Shown here in pieces: positions 37,765 through 44,800 of a DNA stretch of 64,000 nucleotides. Within the stretch, counting starts at the first letter, position 1; the number at the start of each line of letters is the position of its first letter. This stretch comes from a bacterium (GTDB lineage Bacteria; Eisenbacteria; RBG-16-71-46; CAIMUX01). The notes under the pieces are model-generated. The model was given only the letters and a program-made list of their open reading frames with translations. It ran no database searches and was not told where the DNA came from. The stretch is taken from positions 232,977-296,976 of the forward strand of contig JAUIHP010000005.1 of assembly GCA_030431975.1 (NCBI GenBank), read 5' to 3'. The translations under genes were made by a program, and so were the position numbers.

Positions 37765-38589
37765 TCAACGAACTCGAATGGACTCCCGTTCGGTCGCTTC
37801 GGCGTTCGGAAAGGACGCGCCCTCGATGAACTGAAGTCCCCCCTGTCTCCGTTCATCCCGCTTGCCCACGGCCTCGTTGCGAATCGCTCTCAGCATCCAG
37901 GGAACGAGGTACTTCCCGATCCAACGAAACTCGAGCGCACCCCGCTTCAAGAAGCCGCCGGGTTGCTGAGGCGGAAGGCCACTTGCCCAGTCCTCATCGA
38001 CGGAACCGAGTCCAAGCGCCGACGCCAACGCTGCGGCGATCCTCCGGTGGCCCTCAGAATTCGCATGGATTCGGTCTTCGTGCCACAAAGCGGGATGGGT
38101 TGCCACCGGATAGGAAGCGAAGTCGAGTGCAGTCGCGCCAGTCCGCGATGACACTTCCAGGATGATCCTGTTCAGTTCCCGGATGCGAGCCTCGACCAGG
38201 CGAGCGACCGGCATGATCGGTGTGAGATCGGGAAGTGTGAAGGTGAGTATCGTCCGGGCCCCGGCCCCAAAGAGTCCCTCGTGCATGAAGACGAGATCGC
38301 GCTCCAACGACTTCGCGTCAAACGAACGGTGAATGGCATCGTTCGTTCCCGAGAAGAGGGTAACGAGGTCCGGCTTCAACTCGCAGGCGGGGGCAAGCTG
38401 CTGGTCCAGGATCTCTCGCGTGGTCAGCCCGCGGACGCCGAAGTTGGCGTAGTGCACACCGCCCTGGCACGATGCGATATGTACCGCCAGACGACGAGAC
38501 CAACCGACCAGCCGGCCGGTTTCGTCCCGATCGTTCCAACCTGCCGTCGAGCTGTCCCCGATGGCGACGTAGCGGTCGATCCGCTCCAC
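37765..38589 (-). CDS. SGNH/GDSL-family hydrolase
   Basis: Start GTG at 38589. 274 residues. Block I VAIGDSSTAGW (nucleophile Ser), block II Gly in NFGVRGLTTREIL, block III LFSGTNDAI (Asn) and block V DRIHANSEGH (Asp and His) are all present, so a serine esterase or lipase of the SGNH fold is well supported. No signal peptide, so it is probably cytoplasmic. It has about 70 extra C-terminal residues (GFLKRGALEFRWIGKYLVPWMLRAI) seen in some bacterial members. Substrate unknown. Confidence 0.9.
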   Translation of the reverse strand: MERIDRYVAIGDSSTAGWNDRDETGRLVGWSRRLAVHIASCQGGVHYANFGVRGLTTREILDQQLAPACELKPDLVTLFSGTNDAIHRSFDAKSLERDLVFMHEGLFGAGARTILTFTLPDLTPIMPVARLVEARIRELNRIILEVSSRTGATALDFASYPVATHPALWHEDRIHANSEGHRRIAAALASALGLGSVDEDWASGLPPQQPGGFLKRGALEFRWIGKYLVPWMLRAIRNEAVGKRDERRQGGLQFIEGASFPNAEATERESIRVR

Positions 38590-38956
38590 GATTCCCGACT
38601 CCCGAAACTACGGACCCGACAGGGACGGAACGAGACCCGCTCGCGCCCACGATCCAGCAAAGTCCGGAGAGTATCAGGAAGCCGCCAAAAAAGAGCGGCG
38701 AAGGTCGGCGGAGTCGCTAAACATCTTTCAACGCTGACCCAGACCTGACGGTACCCGCAGATTCCCTGTGAGGTCTGGCCGGAAAGAGGACACGCCGTCG
38801 AGGCCGAGAATCATTGTCCAGGGTGAGAAACTAGACGAGAATAAAAGGCACGGTGTCGGCCACACCTCTCTCCTGGCCCGCCGCAGCAGGACCTGCATCG
38901 ACACGCGGAGGCGATTCTGCCTCGACTCCGCTTTGCCCGGGAGAGACACACCGCCC
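38590..38956. other. Intergenic region upstream of the radical SAM gene
   Basis: Between the divergent SGNH and radical SAM genes. An open frame in phase with the radical SAM gene begins at 38768, but its first 63 codons are Arg-rich and unlike the family, so I treat it as leader. No RNA element or riboswitch was recognised. In particular I saw no cobalamin riboswitch core. Confidence 0.4.
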
Positions 38957-40435
38957 TTGAAAACGCTCATCATCGACCTGAACAACTTTTCCCGCTATCC
39001 AACCCTGTCCGTCGGATACGCCGCCTCCATCCTTCGCGGCGCCGGTGTCGAAGTCGAGATCTTCTCGCCGCTGACCGTGGGGGTGGCCGGGTATCCGCGA
39101 AAAACGCGGCCCAGGCCCTGGGGCATGTACGACCACTGGTTGCGATACTGGTCAGCGACCAGTTCTTCCCAGCGGGTGCGTCGCATGCGGAAGGCCGTGG
39201 TTCATCGGGTGCGCCCGACCAACGACGACAGCACGCAGAGAATTCTCGATGGGGCCACGCGGGCGATGACTTCGGATGTGGACGTCATTCTCATCTCGGC
39301 CTACACGATGTACTTCGATGTCTGCAGCCGGATCTGTGAGGCGGCGGGAAATGCGGGCATTCCCGTTTGCGTTGGCGGCCCCTACTTCTCGCAGCCGGAG
39401 ATCGTGGAAGACTGGCTGCCTTTGCCGGGTCTGACCGCCGTCCACTCGGGCGAGCCGGAGATGGACCTCGTCGACCTGGTCGAGTCGCTGGCTGCGAAGG
39501 ACGTTTCCCGCCTTGAGCAGATCGCCGGAATCTCGACATCGGCAAAGCCGGTGCCCAACGCCGCGCCACTGACTCACCTGGACCAGATTCCGTTTCCCGA
39601 CTTCAGCGACTTTCCCTGGGAAGCCTATCCCAACCGCATCGTGCCCATCCTGACCGGACGGGGCTGCGGCTGGGGCGTCTGCACGTTTTGCAGCGATGTC
39701 GTCACGTCATCGGGACGAAGCTACCGCTCGCGAAGTCCGGAGAACGTCCTCGCCGAGATGAAGGAGCAACACGAACGTTATCAGTCCCGGCTTTTCACCT
39801 ACCTTGACCTGAAGCTCAACTCCGACCTGGCGGTTTGGCGCGGACTCATCGAGTCGACACCAAGTATCGTCCCACAGGCCACCTGGACCGCATCGGTCCA
39901 TGTCGGCGCCAAGGACGATCAAGGGCTCTCCCTCGCCGAGCTGAAGAAGGCAAGGAAGGCCGGGCTCGTCCGAATGACAACCGGGCTCGAGTCCGGCAGT
40001 CCGCGAATGCTGGCGGCGATGGCCAAGGGGACGGACCCGGAGCGAACCTCAGAGTTTTTGCGCAACGCCCATCAGGCGGGAATCACCATGCGGATGACCG
40101 CCATCATCGGCTACCCCGGAGAAGAACCGTCGGATGTCGAGGCGACGACGAAGTTCCTGGAAGCTCACCAGGAGTACGTGGATCGCATTGTTCTCAGTCC
40201 CTTCGCACTCCAGTTGGGAACACCGTTTCATCGCCGCTTCGAGAAGGATCCGGCTGCGTTCCCGCAGATCTCCAACGTTCGTCTCGACCGACGGACGGCA
40301 ACCTTCGATCACGTCAACTCCACCGTGCAAAGCTCAGCCCACCGGAAAGCGGCATTCGGACTCATCCGAATGGTTCACCGGATCAACCGGAAGCCGCACA
40401 CTCAGTACTCGAAGGAGTTCGAAGGCGTGATGTAG
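38957..40435 (+). CDS. B12-binding-type radical SAM enzyme
   Basis: The TTG at 38957, with GGGAGAG 11 bases upstream, begins the natural N-terminus (KTLIIDLNNFSRYPTLSVGYAA), giving 492 residues. The N-terminal Rossmann-like cobalamin-binding domain has DVILISAYTMYFD and VCVGGPYFSQPEI. The radical SAM cluster motif reads C-GWGV-C-TF-C, spacing CX4CX2C as in several B12 radical SAM groups (the common form is CX3CX2C). Later ETGLESGSPRML and GYPGEEPSDVEAT are typical of the family. Likely a methyltransferase or a cyclase on an unknown substrate; no precursor peptide gene was seen next to it. Confidence 0.88.
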   Translation: MKTLIIDLNNFSRYPTLSVGYAASILRGAGVEVEIFSPLTVGVAGYPRKTRPRPWGMYDHWLRYWSATSSSQRVRRMRKAVVHRVRPTNDDSTQRILDGATRAMTSDVDVILISAYTMYFDVCSRICEAAGNAGIPVCVGGPYFSQPEIVEDWLPLPGLTAVHSGEPEMDLVDLVESLAAKDVSRLEQIAGISTSAKPVPNAAPLTHLDQIPFPDFSDFPWEAYPNRIVPILTGRGCGWGVCTFCSDVVTSSGRSYRSRSPENVLAEMKEQHERYQSRLFTYLDLKLNSDLAVWRGLIESTPSIVPQATWTASVHVGAKDDQGLSLAELKKARKAGLVRMTTGLESGSPRMLAAMAKGTDPERTSEFLRNAHQAGITMRMTAIIGYPGEEPSDVEATTKFLEAHQEYVDRIVLSPFALQLGTPFHRRFEKDPAAFPQISNVRLDRRTATFDHVNSTVQSSAHRKAAFGLIRMVHRINRKPHTQYSKEFEGVM

Positions 40436-40438
40436 GCC

Positions 40439-40490
40439 TGATGTAGCTGCGTGATGTAGCTGCGCGGTGTAGCTGCGCGGTGTCGCTGCG
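40439..40490. repeat. Four 13-bp tandem repeats at the radical SAM 3' end
   Basis: TGATGTAGCTGCG at 40439 and 40452, then CGGTGTAGCTGCG and CGGTGTCGCTGCG. The final codons GTG ATG TAG of the radical SAM gene form a partial unit zero, so the expansion copied the stop codon region. The repeats fill the gap to the convergent sulfatase-like gene. Confidence 0.8.
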
Positions 40491-40494
40491 GGAG

Positions 40495-42174
40495 TCAGTC
40501 GTTGACGTATCCCAGACTTCTCAGCTTCTCGATCTGTTCGTCGGAGAGTTGCTTCAGGCCCTTACCGCGAGCGGACCGTGGAATCCGTTGCCCCGGGAGC
40601 ACGTACTCCGTCACTTCGAACTCCAGGGTGTGCGCCTCCGATTCCTTGATCTTCCGGCTGAGGGCCGCAGATGCCGAAGCGGAGAGAGGCGAGTCCGCAA
40701 GGGGATGCTGTTCGAGCGGATCTACGCCAACGTCAAAGAACTGCTCGCTGACCAAAGAACCGTCGTGGGGCCAGACTTCACGGATGAACTTGTGTGACTT
40801 CGTTCTCCATGCGTAGTAGCGCGGACGAAACTCGTCGCCAAAGCCTTCCAGGAACAGGGCGCGTTCATCCGCGGCCAAAGCATCCTGCCCACGAATGAGC
40901 GGTAGAAGAGACGTGCCGTCGAATTCTCTATCCGCTCGGATGTCCAGGAGGTCCAGAACGGTCGGCACCAGATCCATAGGGGATGCCAACTGATCCGTGC
41001 TTGCGACGCCACTTTCTTGGCCCGGCAGACGAACCAGGAGAGGAACTCGAACGGTTTCCTCCCACACATGAACCCGATGATCGAAGTAGAGGCCGTGCTC
41101 ACCCATCGATTCCCCGTGGTCTGCGGTGAACACAACAAGCGAGTTGGCCCACTCCCCGCTTGCCTTCAGCTGGTCCATCAGAACGCCGAGGACTTGATCG
41201 GTGTACAGGATCTCCTCGTCATACCTGTCCGAGTAGTCGAAGAAGTCGACACTTTCGTCGGTCCGCTGATAGTGAGGAATGTCATTCTTCGAAATGAGCC
41301 GGGTCTCCTGACTCTGAAAGGCGGAGCGGAACCGAGGTGGCGGAAGGTACGGACCATGGGGATCGACGAGGTTGACGAACAAGAAGAAGGGGCCATCGGG
41401 CTTGTTCTTAAGCCAACGCAGGATCGGCTGAAGCGTGGGCCCGGCCGAACGCTCGTAGGTCACGCCGCGGTCGTCTCCGGCAATTTCGTCGTCGTACAGG
41501 TCGAAGCCTTGATCGATTCCGCTGAAGTCCCCCAACAGCTGAAAGTTGGCGACGAAGGCAGCCGTTGTGTATCCCGCACTCCCGAGCAATTCGGGCAGAG
41601 TCACGTTGTCGCCGTGAAGAACGACTTCGTTTCTGCGCACTCCGTGACGAAATGGGTAGAGGCCCGTCAACATCGAGGCGTAGCTCGGTCGCGTCAGTCC
41701 CCGTGGCACCACAGCCTGGGTGAAAACCGTCGCTTCGTTCGCGAACTCGGCCACCCGCGGCATGGTCATTCTCTCGTAGCCGTAGGTCGGAAGTCGGTCG
41801 GCACGAAGCGTGTCCACCGTGAGAACGATCACGTTCGGAGGAACCGGACCCGAGGCCCAGGGCGTCGACATCTGAGAAACGCCCGGCTCCCACAGGAGCG
41901 CAAGGAACAGGACAAGCCCAACGCGCCACTTCGACGGAGGCAACCAACGGACGCAAGTCCGCAAGGAAAGGGGGCGCCACCGAGCTGGAGCCCACCGGGT
42001 TACCTGGGAACGGTCGTATGGTTTGCTCTGGCGCGAGTCGAAGGCGGTTCGCCTCAACGATTCCGACCCAGGCAGGGCGAGCTTGAACGCGGCACTCGCC
42101 CCCGGCGTGTCGTGAACGGGTTCGAGAGCGTCATCCCTTGTCGGACGGAGACAATTGTTTCCACTGAGACCCAT
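40495..42174 (-). CDS. Sulfatase-fold (alkaline-phosphatase superfamily) hydrolase or transferase with Thr at the nucleophile position
   Basis: The ATG at 42174 with GAGGAG upstream overlaps the DUF362 gene. A hydrophobic stretch (RVGLVLFLALLWEPGVSQ) about 85-105 residues in suggests an export signal or membrane anchor after a long basic N-terminus. The metal-binding ends are present: VLTVDTLRADRLPTYGYE and FTADHGESMGEHGLYFDH. The sulfatase nucleophile motif C/S-x-P-S-R is replaced by TRPSYASMLTG, so formylglycine cannot form. Thr nucleophiles are known in the phosphoethanolamine-transferase and LtaS branches and in many uncharacterised relatives. Third gene of the S8-DUF362-sulfatase-like run. 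Confidence 0.88.
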   Translation of the reverse strand: MGLSGNNCLRPTRDDALEPVHDTPGASAAFKLALPGSESLRRTAFDSRQSKPYDRSQVTRWAPARWRPLSLRTCVRWLPPSKWRVGLVLFLALLWEPGVSQMSTPWASGPVPPNVIVLTVDTLRADRLPTYGYERMTMPRVAEFANEATVFTQAVVPRGLTRPSYASMLTGLYPFRHGVRRNEVVLHGDNVTLPELLGSAGYTTAAFVANFQLLGDFSGIDQGFDLYDDEIAGDDRGVTYERSAGPTLQPILRWLKNKPDGPFFLFVNLVDPHGPYLPPPRFRSAFQSQETRLISKNDIPHYQRTDESVDFFDYSDRYDEEILYTDQVLGVLMDQLKASGEWANSLVVFTADHGESMGEHGLYFDHRVHVWEETVRVPLLVRLPGQESGVASTDQLASPMDLVPTVLDLLDIRADREFDGTSLLPLIRGQDALAADERALFLEGFGDEFRPRYYAWRTKSHKFIREVWPHDGSLVSEQFFDVGVDPLEQHPLADSPLSASASAALSRKIKESEAHTLEFEVTEYVLPGQRIPRSARGKGLKQLSDEQIEKLRSLGYVND

Positions 42175-43186
42175 ATGGACTCTCCTCAATGGCCTTGTCT
42201 CTTAGACGTGCTCCCCGCACCAGGTGATACCAAATCCAGTACCAAATTCTTGCCCCGAAGCACATGACCTTCAGGACGAATCCATCGAAGACGACCCGTC
42301 GAACGAAGCTCTTTCGGAGCACCGTTTCCACCCAGGACACCGCATTGTGATTGGCTGTGGCAAACACGAACGCAGGAACCTTGCGTTCTGCTCCGTCCGG
42401 CCCGACGACGTCGATCTTCGAGCGATCGTGGTTCCCGATGCCGGCCGCTTCACAATTCTCCAGGTGGGGCACCCGAAAGCGGGTAAGGCCCATGATTTCC
42501 CCGGAAATGGTGTCCGTGGCGACGGGGTCCGAGGAGGCAAGCACGAGGTTGCAAACTCGGGGCCGCCCAGACTTGGGACCGTTCCCCTCGAGAGCGACGG
42601 TCGCGTCCATAACTGCGAAGGCGGGCCTGAGCACCGAGGCGAGATCGCGCAGGACCTCATTCACAACGGGGTGATAATTGTGGCGAAATGTGGGCAGGCA
42701 GCCCCACTGGTTCTTAATGGCGCCAGTGAGCACGGTCTTCGCGTGGGTCTTCATGACGGGTATGGTCACGAGAACAGACCTCGTGAGAATCTCCGGAAGG
42801 TCGATCTCCGAAACCTCGAGCGGATCAGGTACGGCGACCTTGACGAAGGGAGCGCGGCTCAGGTTGACCCATTCCACGCCGTACTTCTCGCACAAACGAT
42901 CCATGCCCGTCTGCTTCCACGCCGTCTCGACCTTGACCAGAACCTGATCGGCTTCGACCATGTAGATCTTCGAAGCGTGGCCGAGCAGGGTTTGAATGAC
43001 ACCCTCGACGACAAGCGGAGATGTGACGGCTCCCGGGAGGAAGAGATCCCAACCCAGGTTGGGCTTTAGGGCAACCACCGATCCTTCGGGAATGGCCGAT
43101 CGGAAATCGGCCGCTTCCATGGCGGCTCGGACGGCTTCAGTAACGCTGCTGCCCGTGTCAACAATCGCGACGCGGGATCGATTCAC
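42131..43186 (-). CDS. DUF362 family protein
   Basis: Start GTG at 43186, overlapping the subtilase stop (GTGA). 351 residues. DUF362 landmarks: VVALKPNLGW, IPVMKTHAKTVLTGAIKNQWGCLP, and ASSDPVATDTISGEIMG with the following PHLENCEAAGIG. No 4Fe-4S ferredoxin tail is present; instead the C-terminus is aromatic and hydrophobic (KVMCFGARIWYWIWYHLV), possibly membrane-associated. The function of DUF362 is unknown; some members accompany redox or modification enzymes. Translationally coupled on both sides. Confidence 0.9.
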   Translation of the reverse strand: MNRSRVAIVDTGSSVTEAVRAAMEAADFRSAIPEGSVVALKPNLGWDLFLPGAVTSPLVVEGVIQTLLGHASKIYMVEADQVLVKVETAWKQTGMDRLCEKYGVEWVNLSRAPFVKVAVPDPLEVSEIDLPEILTRSVLVTIPVMKTHAKTVLTGAIKNQWGCLPTFRHNYHPVVNEVLRDLASVLRPAFAVMDATVALEGNGPKSGRPRVCNLVLASSDPVATDTISGEIMGLTRFRVPHLENCEAAGIGNHDRSKIDVVGPDGAERKVPAFVFATANHNAVSWVETVLRKSFVRRVVFDGFVLKVMCFGARIWYWIWYHLVRGARLRDKAIEESPYGSQWKQLSPSDKG

Positions 43187-44673
43187 CGTACTTTGACGAC
43201 CCGATCGACGGCAACAACGCGATCGTCCCGCCGGACCTCGTACAGATAGACACCCTCCGGCAGCTCGCGACCGTTCTCGTCAATCGCCCGCCAGACTTGC
43301 CGGCCTGAGAAGGACGACTCGAAGACGACTCGACCCGCCGTGTCAAAGACTCTGAGCGCCAACCGGTCGGTAACCGCGGCGCCCGCATCGAAGCGGACCT
43401 CGCCGGTGGTCGGATTGGGACTCGCCGTCACCCAGGTCGGTGACGCCTCGAGTCCGTCGGGAACTGATGCCGCGGACCCTTCGAGAGCGGCTGGAATGTA
43501 GAGCCGCCCTGTTCCCAGCCGGCCTTCGTAGCCGTCGTTGCCACTTAGGTCATCGATGGAAACCACCCCGGCAAGAACCGATGCCTCCAGGTCGGAAGCG
43601 CTCGCACCGGGCCGCTCCGACAAACAGAGGGCCACCTCGCCGGTGACCAATGCGGTCGCAAACGAGCACCCGCTGCCGATGGCCCAGCCACCCGGGTAGG
43701 CACTTCGCAGTCCCTCTCCCGGGGCCGACACCCAAACCTTGGTGCTGTAGTCCGAGAAGTCGGCTTTGACATCTTCCGCGTCGACAGAGGCCACCATGGC
43801 GACGGTCGGGAGTGCCGCAGGGTACAGAGCCGGGGCCGGCCGGTCGTCATTCCCAGCCCCTCCAACTACGAACACACCCTGCTCCTGAGCAAACTCGATG
43901 GTTTTGCCGATTCCCGCGATCGTTCGGTACGCACCGAGACTCAAGTTGATGACGTCCGCTCCGTTCTCGACGGCCCAGTGAATACCCTGGATCACGCGAA
44001 ACGCATCGGTTTGGCCTTCATCATCGAGGACGCGGATGGGGAGAAGGATCGTCTCCGGAGCGACGAGTCGAATCAGTCCCGCTACCATGGAACCGTGACC
44101 AAAGCCCGCATCGGCGAGCCCGTCTCCGTCATCATCGATACCGTTCGACTCTTCCCAGGGAGTGCCGTCTCCATCGACGAAGTCATACCCGAGCGCGACA
44201 CGCTGCTGAAACAGCTCATGCATCGGGTCGATACCGGAGTCGAGCACGGCTACCTTGACACCCGCGCCCATGGTCACGGCATGTGCGATGTCGAGACCGA
44301 TGCGTTCCGACACCTGCTGGTCGTGGAAGTCCTGAACCGTACCGCCGATCGCCGCGAGAACCATTTGCCGAACCGCCTCGGGAGTCCTTTGGTGGGCGTT
44401 GCGCTCCGTCCAGCGTACGCGCGGATCTTCCGAAAGTTCTTCGACGATGTCGTCCAACATGGCCTCATCGCCCCGGAGATGCCAAATCTCGCCGGAGGTG
44501 GCGACGACCTCGAGTCCGTATTGCGACGCAACGACATCGCCGTATCCGGGTTCGGTGAGCTCGATCAACAGCTCTCCCGACACGTACTCCTGGTGGTCGG
44601 CCATTGCGGCCGGAGCGGCAGCGACGAACAGTGAGAGGAACAGTGAGACGAACAACAACGTAAGATGTTTCAT
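43183..44673 (-). CDS. Secreted S8 subtilisin-family protease with FlgD-Ig-like C-terminus
   Basis: 496 residues. A clean signal peptide (HLTLLFVSLFLSLFVAAAPAAMA), an I9-like propeptide (VSGELLIELTEPG ... VRWTERN) and the S8 domain: Asp145 (AVLDSGID), His193 (GFGHGSMVAG), oxyanion Asn274 (GGAGND) and Ser337 (GSGCSFATALV). A Ca-binding-like GIDDDGDGLAD loop lies between Asp and His. The C-terminus has SPNPTTGEVRF, RVFDTAGRVVFES, GVYLYEV and the end RVVKVR. First gene of a three-gene run with DUF362 and the sulfatase-like enzyme. Confidence 0.94.
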   Translation of the reverse strand: MKHLTLLFVSLFLSLFVAAAPAAMADHQEYVSGELLIELTEPGYGDVVASQYGLEVVATSGEIWHLRGDEAMLDDIVEELSEDPRVRWTERNAHQRTPEAVRQMVLAAIGGTVQDFHDQQVSERIGLDIAHAVTMGAGVKVAVLDSGIDPMHELFQQRVALGYDFVDGDGTPWEESNGIDDDGDGLADAGFGHGSMVAGLIRLVAPETILLPIRVLDDEGQTDAFRVIQGIHWAVENGADVINLSLGAYRTIAGIGKTIEFAQEQGVFVVGGAGNDDRPAPALYPAALPTVAMVASVDAEDVKADFSDYSTKVWVSAPGEGLRSAYPGGWAIGSGCSFATALVTGEVALCLSERPGASASDLEASVLAGVVSIDDLSGNDGYEGRLGTGRLYIPAALEGSAASVPDGLEASPTWVTASPNPTTGEVRFDAGAAVTDRLALRVFDTAGRVVFESSFSGRQVWRAIDENGRELPEGVYLYEVRRDDRVVAVDRVVKVR

Positions 44674-44753
44674 GAATGCAACTCTATTACGGCGACCAAG
44701 TACTCACAGCGACATTTTAGTGTACGAGCCCCCTCACCGCCGCGTCAATGATC

Positions 44754-44778
44754 AGTGGACCGTAACCGAGGAGTCGGC
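44754..44778 (+). repeat. Copy 2 of the ACCGTAACCG intergenic motif
   Basis: AGTGGACCGTAACCGAGG and the following AGTCGGC match the loop and left arm of the element at 14905-14938. It lies 23 bases downstream of the CHAT gene stop (minus strand) and about 80 bases upstream of the subtilase start. Confidence 0.7.
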
Positions 44779-44800
44779 ACCGGGACGACCACCTTGGAGA

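Noticed and set aside
40495..42189. Calling the enzyme a true sulfatase
   Set aside because: The formylglycine Cys/Ser position is Thr and the motif Arg is Tyr, so sulfatase chemistry is not supported.
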